12,266 nt of DNA from Bacillota bacterium (lineage in GTDB: Bacteria; Bacillota; Clostridia; Lachnospirales; Lachnospiraceae): the NCBI GenBank assembly GCA_023392995.1, contig JAEWMZ010000085.1, forward strand, positions 1-12,266, given 5' to 3'. This document shows positions 1 to 7,900 of the stretch, piece after piece (position 1 is the first letter of the stretch; the number at the start of each line of letters is the position of its first letter). The notes beneath the pieces are model-generated. The model saw nothing but the letters and a program-made list of their open reading frames with translations, ran no database searches and was not told the DNA's origin. A program made the translations under genes and the position numbers.

Positions 1-29
1 ACTGCTATTTCGGATCTTTCACAACATGG

Positions 30-1442
30 CTAAATCTGCTGTGATTTCCTATAAGCTCCCTTCCTAATTACATGGTACAGTGCCTGAACACCGTCCTGAA
101 TCTGCTCCGAATCTAAATGTCCGTATCCAAGGAGAAATTTATCGTTATGCTCGTTTTGAGAGTTGCAGTATTTCGACAGCAGGGCTACTCGTATTCCTGC
201 GTTTTTGCAGCTCAGAGTAAATTCATCTCCGAACTCGTATCCAAGACATTGTAAGGCGACATGCAAGCCGGAGGTATCCCCCCAAGGGGATATGGAATCG
301 CCAAACGTTATGTTTAAAGAGTTTAACAAAACCTTCCGCTTTTCATTATACACATGCCGCATGTGCTGAACATGCTTGTCCATTTTCCTTTTCTTTAGAA
401 ATTCAGCCAAGACCATCTGCTCCAGCACCGGATTCTGAACATCCATATAATTACGATAGTGCCTCCAGCTTTTCTGCAAGGCCTTTGGTAAAACTGCAAA
501 GCCTAAACGAAGAGCCGGAAAGACTGTCTTGCTAAAAGTTCCGACATACACCACATGAGATGAATTCATGGAGTAAATAGGTGTTACGGGAGAACCGCCG
601 TAACGGAACTCACTGTCATAATCATCTTCAATGATATAAAAATCTTTCTCCATTGCCATACGTATTAATTCTGCACGGCGGTTTGCCGGAAGAATTCCTC
701 CCAGCGGGAACTGATGGGAAGGTGTAACATAGACCGCAGAGATTTTTCTTCCCGTAAGAGACGCTATATCTGCTCCATTACTATCCACCGACATCCATTG
801 CAGAGGATAGCCTTTATCTTGAATGACTGTGCGAATCCCTGGATGGGAGGGATCTTCCAGCGCAAAGGCATGGTCCTCCTTATGAAGGAGCTCCACCAGC
901 AAATGAAGTGCCTGCGTTGCCCCTGAGGTAATAAAGATATCTTTGGGATTGACTTCCATACTCCTGCTGCGCAGAAGCCAACCTGCAATTTCTTCACAAA
1001 GTGGTTCATACCCTTTGGGATCGCTGTATTTCAGTTGATTAGGGGATAAGCTTCCAGCTGCATTGTTGATCAGCTTATGCCAGGTTTGCCACGGAAAAAG
1101 CGATAAATCAGGCTGTCCTGTTCTGAAATCCCATACGATAGTTTGTATGCCTTTATCCGCCTCCGGTATCTCCCCACTTTGAGGTTCTGCAAGGATTTGA
1201 AGTCCTTCCACTACACGAGACGGTGCGCCCTGGTGTCTGATAATAAAGCCTTCTGTCCAAAGCATATCGTAGGCTTCACAAACCGTATTACGGGACACCC
1301 CTAAGCCCGCCGCAAGTTCTCTTGTAGATGGTAATGCTTCTCCTTGCAGGATTTGACCTGTCAAAATACGCTCCTTTAGAGAAAGATAAATTTGACGTGC
1401 AAAACCAATTTCTTTCCTATTCTGTAGTTCAATTCCCCACAT
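30..1442 (-). CDS. MocR-family (GntR HTH + aminotransferase-like) transcriptional regulator
   Basis: A 470-residue protein with the two-part MocR/PdxR architecture. Residues about 13-77 form a winged-helix GntR domain (LPSTRELAAGLGVSRNTV). Residues about 105-465 form a fold-type I aminotransferase-like domain with family signatures: PDLSLFP (111-117), SGATQAL (173-179), TPSHQFPLG (240-248), EDDYDSEFRY (272-281) and FSK (303-305), where K305 is the expected PLP-binding lysine, followed by ALRLGF. Such proteins use PLP or an amino-acid/vitamin-related ligand to switch DNA binding; the ligand here cannot be told. The start at 1442 is chosen because a GGGGGGAG Shine-Dalgarno sits 5 bases upstream; an open frame extends to 1580, but the extra residues are unlike the family and cross the promoter region. 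The gene is divergent from an EamA transporter at 1566, a common MocR pairing, so control of that exporter and of itself is likely. Length is normal and it is intact. The TAG stop is at 30-32. Confidence 0.93.
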   Translation of the reverse strand: MWGIELQNRKEIGFARQIYLSLKERILTGQILQGEALPSTRELAAGLGVSRNTVCEAYDMLWTEGFIIRHQGAPSRVVEGLQILAEPQSGEIPEADKGIQTIVWDFRTGQPDLSLFPWQTWHKLINNAAGSLSPNQLKYSDPKGYEPLCEEIAGWLLRSRSMEVNPKDIFITSGATQALHLLVELLHKEDHAFALEDPSHPGIRTVIQDKGYPLQWMSVDSNGADIASLTGRKISAVYVTPSHQFPLGGILPANRRAELIRMAMEKDFYIIEDDYDSEFRYGGSPVTPIYSMNSSHVVYVGTFSKTVFPALRLGFAVLPKALQKSWRHYRNYMDVQNPVLEQMVLAEFLKKRKMDKHVQHMRHVYNEKRKVLLNSLNITFGDSISPWGDTSGLHVALQCLGYEFGDEFTLSCKNAGIRVALLSKYCNSQNEHNDKFLLGYGHLDSEQIQDGVQALYHVIRKGAYRKSQQI

Positions 1443-1457
1443 TAAAACTCCCCCCTT

Positions 1458-1508
1458 AACTGGCTCCTTAAAAATAGAGTTAAACTGGCTCTTACTGTAT
1501 GCCAGTTG
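1458..1508. promoter_or_regulatory. Putative MocR operator: repeated AACTGGCTC half-sites
   Basis: AACTGGCTC occurs at 1458-1466 and again in the same orientation at 1483-1491, a 25-bp repeat period. A third partial copy in inverted orientation, GCCAGTT, lies at 1501-1507 inside the transporter promoter spacer. Direct repeats in the intergenic region are typical of MocR/GabR-family operators. No other repeated motif is seen between the two divergent genes. Confidence 0.55.
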
Positions 1509-1520
1509 ACACAATATAAT
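1492..1520 (+). promoter_or_regulatory. Candidate promoter of the EamA transporter gene
   Basis: A TTACTG -35-like box (1492-1497), a 17-bp spacer and a perfect TATAAT box (1515-1520) point to the transporter start at 1566. The -35 is weak and directly abuts an AACTGGCTC half-site (1483-1491). That geometry fits a promoter needing a bound MocR activator next to the -35, as in GabR-type regulation; this is inference from layout. Confidence 0.5.
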
Positions 1521-1547
1521 TATAACAAAGTCCAATTCATATATACA
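1519..1547 (-). promoter_or_regulatory. Candidate promoter of the MocR gene
   Basis: On the minus strand a TTGTAT -35-like box (1542-1547) and a perfect TATAAT -10 box (1519-1524) are separated by 18 bp. Transcription would start near 1512, about 70 bases before the ATG, so the AACTGGCTC half-sites would lie in the initially transcribed region. Its -10 overlaps that of the divergent promoter, so the two promoters probably compete. Read from the sequence; no start-site data. Confidence 0.5.
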
Positions 1548-1565
1548 AGGAAAAGAGGGGTCAAA

Positions 1566-2480
1566 ATGAAACATATGCAAGGAAAGCTGTACTTGCTGGG
1601 TGCTTTTTCACTGGCAGGTACCTCTGTAGTTACAGGATATATTCTGAAAGCAAAGCTTGGCAGTTTTACCATCACCGCCTTAAGCCTGAGCATCGTACTT
1701 CTATGTTTACTGCCAATTTATAAAATCAAAACTCTTGAGACAATGCGAAGACTTAGAAGAAGTGATTGGTTCATGCTTCTGTGTCAGGCAACCTTCGGCA
1801 TTTTCCTGTTCCGTACTTTTTTATTGTTTGGCGTCGGTTTAACCAGTACCGTGGAGGCCGGCATATTGACAGGAACTACACCCGCTATCACATCTTTATT
1901 TGCCTTTTTTCTTTTGAAAGAAAAGCTATACGGCACAACGATACTGGGAGTCTGCTGTACTGTTACTGGCATTCTTTTATTACAGGGAATCAATCTTTTA
2001 TCTACTCGATTTTCCAGTGAACACCTCTTGGGAAATATGCTTATTCTATGCGCCGCTGCCAGCGAATCAACCTTTAATATTATTTCCAGAAGGCATAAAT
2101 CGAGAGTACAGAACCAATCAGCAGTCCAGATTCATCCGTTGATTCAAACCCTGATCGTGTCCGGTATGGCTCTTATTTTGTCTATCATACCGGCAATCTT
2201 AGAACATCCCTTCGTATCCCTGCGGGCACTTGGGTGGTTTGAATGGCTTGCCTTGGTTTGGTACGGCTTAGTGGTAACTGTGCTGGCATTTGTGTTCTTT
2301 TATGAAGGAATAAAGCGTTGTGATGCTTACACCGCAGCCGCATTTTCAGGAATGATGCCTTTCGTATCCATGTTTTTATCTGCTCTCCTTTTAAAAGATA
2401 ACATCGGGTATGCACAGCTTGGCGGAGGGCTTCTTATTATTCTTAGTATGCTGCTGATTGGAAAAAGAAAAAAGACCTGA
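1566..2480 (+). CDS. EamA-domain (DMT superfamily) membrane transporter
   Basis: A 304-residue, very hydrophobic protein with about ten membrane helices made of two EamA repeats. The repeat signatures are visible at about residues 103-140 (TTPAITSLFAFFLLKEKL then a GVCCTVTGILLL helix) and about 258-300 (SGMMPFVSMFLSALLLKDN then a GGGLLIILSMLL helix). The tail GKRKKT is basic and probably cytoplasmic. DMT/EamA proteins export amino acids, metabolites or drugs across the cytoplasmic membrane; the substrate is not evident. The start ATG at 1566 has an AGAGGGG ribosome binding site 5 bases upstream; an upstream in-frame ATG at 1506 lies inside the promoter region and is unlikely. Divergent pairing with the MocR gene suggests its expression responds to that regulator's ligand. 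No clear plus-strand terminator follows; the next gene is convergent. Confidence 0.92.
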   Translation: MKHMQGKLYLLGAFSLAGTSVVTGYILKAKLGSFTITALSLSIVLLCLLPIYKIKTLETMRRLRRSDWFMLLCQATFGIFLFRTFLLFGVGLTSTVEAGILTGTTPAITSLFAFFLLKEKLYGTTILGVCCTVTGILLLQGINLLSTRFSSEHLLGNMLILCAAASESTFNIISRRHKSRVQNQSAVQIHPLIQTLIVSGMALILSIIPAILEHPFVSLRALGWFEWLALVWYGLVVTVLAFVFFYEGIKRCDAYTAAAFSGMMPFVSMFLSALLLKDNIGYAQLGGGLLIILSMLLIGKRKKT

Positions 2481-2646
2481 TATTCACATAGTTTCATATA
2501 CTCTCTGTGCAAAGATAATCAGTATAACAGAATTATTTATATTGATGCGGATAACGAGTATTCGTTTAAGATTAATAAGCAATTTTGAAAAAAAGAAATA
2601 TAGTAGATAAGGTGTAATTCAAGATATAAGTACTCATATAAATTTT

Positions 2647-2701
2647 AAAAAGCGATATAAGGAGTCGGATCATCCAATTATGATCAGCCCCCTCATATCG
2701 C
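2647..2701 (-). terminator. Intrinsic terminator after the propeller genes
   Basis: A long inverted repeat pairs 2652-2673 with 2680-2701 (18 of 22 positions identical, several of the rest G-U compatible, 6-base loop). Read on the minus strand, the stem is followed directly by TTTTT (plus 2647-2651). It ends the transcript coming from 3966. The plus strand has no T-tract after the stem, so it is one-directional. The rest of the convergent gap, 2481-2646, is AT-rich with nothing recognisable. Confidence 0.85.
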
Positions 2702-2736
2702 CCGTTCTATCCAGGTCTATTTTAACTCTTGCATAT

Positions 2737-3966
2737 CTACTTGAACTGCGTCAAAATCTTTCCGTCAGAATTCGCCACAAACCAGGTAACACCCACACAT
2801 TTACCTCTCCAGCCGTAAGTGGGATCATTATAGTCCATCGCTGTCACAGGAATCAGCAGATAATCACCTTGCTGTCTTACACTTGCGCTATAATCATATT
2901 TCTTGTTTTGTTTATATGAAATGTTAATAAAAGATTTATCCATATTTTTGCCATTGGTTCCGGATGTAAAGCGGGATACGGTAATCAGTCCCTTTCCATC
3001 TGCTTTTGCACAATACGTGTAATTCCCCAGAATGTTAAAGGATTCAGAACCCGTGATTCTATAGTTATACCGTGAGATCTTACCGGTCTTCGCGTTGTAC
3101 TTATAATGTTCATCTATACTATCCAGACTGCCGTCATAGAAAATACTGCTGTCATTATGATTGATCTGCTCTTCATATAGCGACTCTACTATCACAGATT
3201 TTTTATTGGTTTTGGAAGCCAATCTCATTAGCTTTCCATACCAATAGTTGCCGCTTCCCTCAAATACACCATATTGATAATATAGATCTCCATTTATAAT
3301 GACAACATCTGACACGATTGGATCTAAACGTTCAGATCCATCCAAAGTAAGCTTGTCTGAGGTCAACGTAGTTAGCTTAGTCTGTTCTGAAGTCAGGGTA
3401 TATAAGGTGATTTTTGAAGTTTTTTCATTAAACTGAGAAAAGTACAACGTATTATTCAAGTTCTTCGCAAAGTTGAAGGTTAGGTTACCAGTATAAAGCA
3501 GCGTGGCTTTTTTACTGTCATACTCTCTCCTGTATAGCTTGCTTACGTCTCTCTTCGCAACAGTATAGATACCTTTGTCGTCAAGACTTACCAATTCGCC
3601 GTTGCAAACAGTTTTCTTTTCTTTGGTGTCAACCGAAACGGAAAATGTCTGATAGGTACTCTTCTCGCTTACATAGCTGGAATAATAAATAGTATTATTA
3701 TGAAGCATCATGGCTACGATATCTTCACCAGACGATAGCAGATTGGTTTTATTACCTGTGGCTATCTCTAACCGGAATAGTTTATAGGTATCTTGATCTC
3801 CTTCGATACGCTGAACGTAATAAACGTATCCATCCTCCACCAGCATCGGAGAATAGTCGTAAACTATTTGGGTAGTAGCTGCATTAACACTACGAACATT
3901 CTGCGGCGTTAACATAAGCAGCATGGAAAAGATTAAAATTATGCTGAGTATTCGTTTTTTATTCAC
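2737..3966 (-). CDS. Secreted beta-propeller-like protein (DUF5050-type), paralogue 1
   Basis: A 409-residue exported protein. Residues 1-29 are a classical signal peptide (MNKKR, a hydrophobic core, then SVNA-ATT; cleavage expected after A29). There is no lipobox cysteine, so it is probably released or held in the wall zone. The mature part has repeated YY...LYRLE...TGK...LL blocks about 40-50 residues apart (for example GYVYYVQRIEGDQ, YKLFRLEIATGNK, TLYFSQF, DLYYQYG), the pattern of DUF5050/prolow-density-lipoprotein-receptor-like propeller blades. It ends in a conserved DYNDPTYGWRGKCVG segment. The function is unknown. The start is GTG at 3966, preceded by GGAGG with a 6-7 base spacer and identical in context to the ATG of the paralogue at 5358. 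It follows that paralogue by 165 bp on the same strand and ends before a strong terminator. The family assignment comes from the repeat pattern, not a search. Confidence 0.8.
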   Translation of the reverse strand: MNKKRILSIILIFSMLLMLTPQNVRSVNAATTQIVYDYSPMLVEDGYVYYVQRIEGDQDTYKLFRLEIATGNKTNLLSSGEDIVAMMLHNNTIYYSSYVSEKSTYQTFSVSVDTKEKKTVCNGELVSLDDKGIYTVAKRDVSKLYRREYDSKKATLLYTGNLTFNFAKNLNNTLYFSQFNEKTSKITLYTLTSEQTKLTTLTSDKLTLDGSERLDPIVSDVVIINGDLYYQYGVFEGSGNYWYGKLMRLASKTNKKSVIVESLYEEQINHNDSSIFYDGSLDSIDEHYKYNAKTGKISRYNYRITGSESFNILGNYTYCAKADGKGLITVSRFTSGTNGKNMDKSFINISYKQNKKYDYSASVRQQGDYLLIPVTAMDYNDPTYGWRGKCVGVTWFVANSDGKILTQFK

Positions 3967-4131
3967 TGTCTTCCTCCTTTATTACTGTTTATATCAATTC
4001 ATGGTTTAAGGTGCTAGCCTGAATTAATTTTTCGATATTCCAAAAGCATTCTTACAATATGTATTCCATTGTCCTATAATGGGGTAGCAGATTATGCTAT
4101 CCTATCCAGACCTAATTAACTCTTAAATTAT

Positions 4132-5358
4132 CTACTTGAACTGCGTCAGAATCTTTCCGTCAGAATCCGCCACAAACCAGGTTATACCCACACATTTACC
4201 TCTCCATCCGTAAGTGGGATCATTATAGTCCATCGCTGTCACAGGAATCAGCAGATAATCACCCTCCGGCCTTACACTTGCACTATAATCATATTTCTTG
4301 TTTTGTTTATATAAAATGTTAATAAACGATTTAACTAAATTCTTCTGATTGGTTCCTGATGTAAAGCGGGATATGTTAATGGATTTATTCCCGTCCGCTA
4401 CTGCACAATAAGTGTAATTCCCCAGAATATTGAAGGTTTCTGTACCAACGAATTTATAAGTATAGGTATCAGTCTTACCAGTCTTGGTATTGTACTTATA
4501 ATGTGTATCGCTGCTCTCTAGTCCGCTATAAAAGATGCTGCTGCCATTATGACGAATCTTTTCCTCATATGACTGATCAGTTATCTTTGTCTTTTTCTTT
4601 GTATCCAGAGATAAACTCATTAATGTTCCATACCAATAATTTGCAGAGCCCTCATAGGCTCCATATTGATAATAAACTGCTCCATTAATTACAGTAAGGT
4701 CGGATATCATCAGATCCCTTTCACCTCCGTGCAGTGCAATCTTATCTGAGGTTAAAGCAGTTAGCTTTGTTTTCTCCGGCATCAGCTTAAACAACGTTAA
4801 TTTTGAAGATTTTTCATTAAACTGAGAGAAGTATAAGGTGTTATCCAAGTTCTTCACAAAGCGAAAGGTCGTATTTCCAGTATAAAGCAGTGTTGCTTTT
4901 TCGCTATCATACGCTCTCTTATATAGCTTGCTTACAGCTCCCTCGGTAACAATATAGTAGATGCCGCTATCGTCAAGACTGACGAATTTGCCGTCGCAAA
5001 TGGTATTCTTTTCTTTGGTTACAAGCGAAACCGAATACGTCTGATAGATATTCTTCTTCCCAACATAACTGGTATAATACAGGGTATCATTATGAAGCAT
5101 CATGCCCAAAATATCCTCAGAGGAGGTTAAGAGACTGGTTTTTTTACCTGTCGCTATCTCGAGCCGATAGAGCTGATCGGTATATTGATCACCCTCGATA
5201 CGCTGAATGTAATAGATATTTCCATTCTCCACCAGCATCGGGGTATAACTGTAAACTATTTTGGTAGTAGCCGCATTGGCACTAAGGGTATTCTGGGATG
5301 GTAAAATGAGTAGCATAGATAAAATTAATACCATGCTAAGGATTCGTTTTTTATTCAT
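4132..5358 (-). CDS. Secreted beta-propeller-like protein (DUF5050-type), paralogue 2
   Basis: A 408-residue paralogue of the 2737-3966 product, aligning almost end to end. The signal peptide is residues 1-29 (MNKKR, LILSMLLIL, SANA-ATT; cleavage after A29), with no lipobox. The mature protein shows the same blade-like repeats (GNIYYIQRIEGDQ, QLYRLEIATGKK, TLYYTSYVGKK, TLYFSQFNEK, AVYYQYG), and the last 53 residues differ from the paralogue at only four or five positions. The start at 5358 is preferred over an in-frame ATG at 5370 because GGAG lies 6 bases before it and it matches the paralogue's start. It lies 218 bp downstream of the sensor kinase gene on the same strand. Probable role: a secreted or wall-associated protein of unknown ligand, possibly under control of the neighbouring two-component system. 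That link is inference from position. Confidence 0.8.
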   Translation of the reverse strand: MNKKRILSMVLILSMLLILPSQNTLSANAATTKIVYSYTPMLVENGNIYYIQRIEGDQYTDQLYRLEIATGKKTSLLTSSEDILGMMLHNDTLYYTSYVGKKNIYQTYSVSLVTKEKNTICDGKFVSLDDSGIYYIVTEGAVSKLYKRAYDSEKATLLYTGNTTFRFVKNLDNTLYFSQFNEKSSKLTLFKLMPEKTKLTALTSDKIALHGGERDLMISDLTVINGAVYYQYGAYEGSANYWYGTLMSLSLDTKKKTKITDQSYEEKIRHNGSSIFYSGLESSDTHYKYNTKTGKTDTYTYKFVGTETFNILGNYTYCAVADGNKSINISRFTSGTNQKNLVKSFINILYKQNKKYDYSASVRPEGDYLLIPVTAMDYNDPTYGWRGKCVGITWFVADSDGKILTQFK

Positions 5359-5498
5359 TGTGTTCTCCATTTCTTTCTGCTTAACTGTTTTGCTATTGAA
5401 TTATGAGTTATAAACAAAAATCTATATATTTATAATCCGAGAGTTTATGGTTAGAAGTTTTAATTTATTAATAAAACCCAATGTTAATCCACTTTTAT

Positions 5499-5525
5499 AC
5501 TATACTTTTTTTCCCTGAATAGCAA
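5499..5525 (-). promoter_or_regulatory. Possible promoter for the propeller genes
   Basis: In the 218-bp gap between the kinase stop and paralogue 2, the minus strand reads TTGCTA (5520-5525), 15 bp, then TATAGT (5499-5504), with a TATAAA overlapping just downstream. The spacing is short, so this is a weak call. No convincing terminator follows the kinase gene, so read-through is equally possible. Confidence 0.25.
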
Positions 5526-5576
5526 TACCAACACTCGAATTATTATCCAGCAATGGCCCTTTTTCCTATGTCTGGA

Positions 5577-6764
5577 CTATAATTCCACTCGAAAGCTCGT
5601 ACTCTTACCGTATTGACTTGATGCTTTAATCGTACCACTATGCGCTTCAATAATTGATTTTGCAATAGCAAGTCCTAAGCCAAAGCTATCCATATCACTT
5701 CTTGATTTCTCCGTGTTATAGAAGCGCTCAAATATATGTGGCAAGTCTTCTTCTGCTATTCCACTTCCCGTATTATATACATGAATAAGAGGTCTGCACT
5801 TATCGATTTCCAATTGAAACGCGATTTTTCCCAGCTCCGGTGTATGTTTAACTGCATTATCTAATAGTATGACGATGACCTGCTTTATCTCGTCCTCATT
5901 TCCAAAATACTCTATGTTCTCTTTTATCTGATATTCATATTTAATCTTTTTCTCAAATGCTATACTCTCCAGTGTCAGAACGATTTCTTCACAGGCTTCT
6001 GACAAAGAGAAATGGCATTTATCAAACTGCGCTCCTTGTGCTTCAATGTAGGATAGGGTTAGCAGTTTACGAACCAATCGATCCATCCTGTCTGCTTCGG
6101 AGATGATATTCTTAAGATGCTGATTTTCATCATTCTCTTCTTTCATCGCCTGGGCATTGATACTGATTGCTGCGATGGGTGTTTTCAGTTCGTGACTGGC
6201 ATCTGCAATGAATTGCTTTTCTCTTTTAATTGCACTTTCCGCAGGTTCAACTACATACTTGGAAAGGTGCATGCTTACCCCAAAAAGCAAAATTACTCCC
6301 ATCAGAAATAGTACAGCTCCCCCTATGATCTGTGGTATCCTCTGTAAATGTTCTGAACTATCTGTATAGTATATTTCAAGATTTCCATTGTCAGCTTTCC
6401 GCGATATATAGATATAGCTTTTCCACGCCCATTCGTTATCAGAACTGTTCTTTATTGATTGGAGCAATTTTTCTGGCATCTTCACCGAGGTATCACCTTT
6501 AGAATCAACCTGATATACGATATTTCCATTTTCATCAAGCAACACATAATAAATAGGACTACTATCAAAATATTGTTCTGTCCCTCTTGTACCTAATTGT
6601 TCCACCAACGTTGGACAATCCGCGATAAATTCCAAAGTATACAGCGTATCCAACCTAATCAAATACCTATTGTATAAATAGTTCGCCATAAATATAATTC
6701 CAAATACAGTAATCATAAAGAGCATTGTGACTGCAACAAATTTTGTCCGTAATTTTTTAACCAC
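5577..6764 (-). CDS. Two-component sensor histidine kinase
   Basis: A 395-residue class I membrane histidine kinase. Two membrane helices (about residues 8-30 and 145-167) enclose an extracytoplasmic sensor region of about 110 residues with no recognised fold. Next comes the HisKA dimerisation domain with FIADASHELKTPIAAI, where H191 is the phospho-acceptor. The HATPase_c domain carries an N box (IVILLDNAVKHTPE), a G1 box (VYNTGSGIAEEDLPHIFERFY) and a G2 box (DSFGLGLAIAKSIIEAHSG). All catalytic motifs are intact. The start is GTG at 6764, one base after the regulator's TAG, with GAAGG 6 bases upstream; an alternative ATG at 6797 would overlap the regulator gene by 32 bases and has a poorer context. 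It is translationally linked to the response regulator and should phosphorylate it. The signal is unknown; the secreted proteins encoded just downstream may be targets. Confidence 0.93.
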   Translation of the reverse strand: MVKKLRTKFVAVTMLFMITVFGIIFMANYLYNRYLIRLDTLYTLEFIADCPTLVEQLGTRGTEQYFDSSPIYYVLLDENGNIVYQVDSKGDTSVKMPEKLLQSIKNSSDNEWAWKSYIYISRKADNGNLEIYYTDSSEHLQRIPQIIGGAVLFLMGVILLFGVSMHLSKYVVEPAESAIKREKQFIADASHELKTPIAAISINAQAMKEENDENQHLKNIISEADRMDRLVRKLLTLSYIEAQGAQFDKCHFSLSEACEEIVLTLESIAFEKKIKYEYQIKENIEYFGNEDEIKQVIVILLDNAVKHTPELGKIAFQLEIDKCRPLIHVYNTGSGIAEEDLPHIFERFYNTEKSRSDMDSFGLGLAIAKSIIEAHSGTIKASSQYGKSTSFRVEL

Positions 6765-6765
6765 A

Positions 6766-7449
6766 CTACACCTTCTTTTCCAATGAATAACCGACATTTT
6801 TGCAGGTTCTTATCTCAATATCAGCTTTTACAAATCGTAGTTTTTTTCTAAGGAAGGATACATAAACCTCCAAATTATTATACTCTGATTTGTCCTCCAA
6901 GCCCCACACCTTAGAGATAAGCATGTCCTTAGTCAGAATTTGTCCGGTATTTCTCATAAGATATTCCATTAGCTGATATTCCTTATTACCCAGCTTTACA
7001 GAATTCTTAGAGGCTCCAAGCTTCTGCGTTGATTTATTGATCCAGGTTATCCCAAACTGCATCTGATTATGATCGGTATTATTATCTTTCCTGGTTCTTA
7101 CCCGGATTCTTGCCATTAGTTCATTTACATCAAAGGGCTTTGTCAAATAATCATCTGCTCCACTGTCAAGACCAATGATCTTATCTTCGATCTGAGAACG
7201 TGCAGTGAGCAGGATGACCGGTGTACTAATACCTTCTCTTCTTATATTCTTTAAAATGTCTAATCCATTCAGCTTCGGAAGCATGATATCCAGCAATACA
7301 ATATCATACATATTACTTAAAATATAATCCAGCCCTTTCAGTCCATCATATACCACATCCACCTGATAGGCTGCTTTTTCCAATACGGTTTTTAGCCCGT
7401 CTGCAATTTCTTTTTCGTCCTCTACAATCAGAATTCGCAAGGTTCTCAT
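6766..7449 (-). CDS. OmpR/PhoB-family response regulator
   Basis: A 227-residue regulator of standard length. The receiver domain (about residues 3-118) has the acidic pocket E10-D11, the phospho-acceptor D54 in VLLDIMLPKLNG, T82 in LLTAR and K104 in LTKPFD. The C-terminal winged-helix domain (about 130-225) shows NKEYQLMEYLMRNTGQILTKDMLISKVWG and VSFLRKKL, typical of OmpR/PhoB DNA binding. The start at 7449 (MRTLRILIVEDE) is chosen because it matches the family N-terminus and follows GGGAAAGG, although that spacing is very tight; an in-frame ATG at 7461 is possible, and the longer frame to 7512 runs into the adjacent repeat element. It forms an operon with the kinase one base downstream. Its 5' region holds a MITE-like element (7475-7621), so its promoter is either the element's own or one beyond it. 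Confidence 0.93.
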   Translation of the reverse strand: MRTLRILIVEDEKEIADGLKTVLEKAAYQVDVVYDGLKGLDYILSNMYDIVLLDIMLPKLNGLDILKNIRREGISTPVILLTARSQIEDKIIGLDSGADDYLTKPFDVNELMARIRVRTRKDNNTDHNQMQFGITWINKSTQKLGASKNSVKLGNKEYQLMEYLMRNTGQILTKDMLISKVWGLEDKSEYNNLEVYVSFLRKKLRFVKADIEIRTCKNVGYSLEKKV

Positions 7450-7474
7450 CCTTTCCCACATTCGTTTCTTTATT

Positions 7475-7621
7475 GGCAATTGCGAAACAATATAGTTAAT
7501 GAAAGTTATCATACAATTTCTGTTAATTCCTTCGCTACATGCTGATTCCGCGCAAGTTTCGCTCAGGAACCCACATCAATTGTATGAAAAAATACCATAG
7601 TTATAGAGTTTCGCAATTACC
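7475..7621. mobile_element. MITE-like element with 42-bp imperfect terminal inverted repeats
   Basis: Arms 7475-7516 and 7580-7621 are inverted repeats of equal length, 31 of 42 positions identical without gaps. The outermost parts are the best matched: GGCAATTGCGAAAC at the left against GTTTCGCAATTACC at the right, one mismatch. The innermost 8 bases, TTGTATGA, also match exactly. The 63-bp centre encodes no protein. The whole element could fold into one long hairpin. There is no transposase and no clear target-site duplication. The left arm shares 21 exact bases (7475-7495) with 10937-10957. It ends 25 bases before the response regulator start. Confidence 0.7.
7489..7516 (-). promoter_or_regulatory. 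Promoter-like boxes inside the MITE arm, facing the response regulator
   Basis: On the minus strand TTGTAT (7511-7516), 16 bp and TATATT (7489-7494) point into the regulator gene and give a predicted 5' leader of about 35 bases. The same spacing recurs in the second copy at 10951-10978. The opposite arm has TTGTAT (7580-7585), 16 bp, TATAGA (7602-7607) facing outward on the plus strand. The -35 matches are only partial. Confidence 0.4.
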
Positions 7622-7900
7622 TAATTCTTCTCATTATTATACCTAAATATGATATCATCTATATCTTAATCCTACCTTGAATAAACCTTGAAAAATCAAA
7701 TCTGTTTCTTCAATATCCATTTCAGTCCGGAGTGCTATTCTTCTATCATTGTTGACCAATTGTCATGCCCTCTATAAATTATGCCCTACCTCTGGATGGG
7801 CTATCTTTTGTTACCCAAATAGTATAACGTAGTATCTATTTTTATAACAATACTTATTTGCATAGCTACTCTTAAACAAAGCATACTATTATCAAATCAT
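7622..7900. other. AT-rich gap without a gene
   Basis: No open frame or RNA gene is convincing here. A TATAAT on the minus strand at 7636-7641, just outside the MITE-like element, could be the -10 of an older response-regulator promoter, though no good -35 lies at the right distance. On the plus strand TTGACC (7752-7757) and TATAAA (7773-7778) are only 15 bp apart. An imperfect hairpin near 7780-7805 (GCCC...GGGC) precedes CTTTTGTT. All are weak. Confidence 0.35.

Noticed and set aside
1443..1580. Longer N-terminus for the MocR protein
   Set aside because: The extra 46 residues do not resemble the family, span the divergent promoters and lack a better ribosome binding site than the ATG at 1442.
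4083..4103. Hairpin between the two propeller genes (TAGCA/TGCTA) as a terminator
   Set aside because: The stem is only about 5-7 bp with a bulge, and no T-tract follows on the minus strand.
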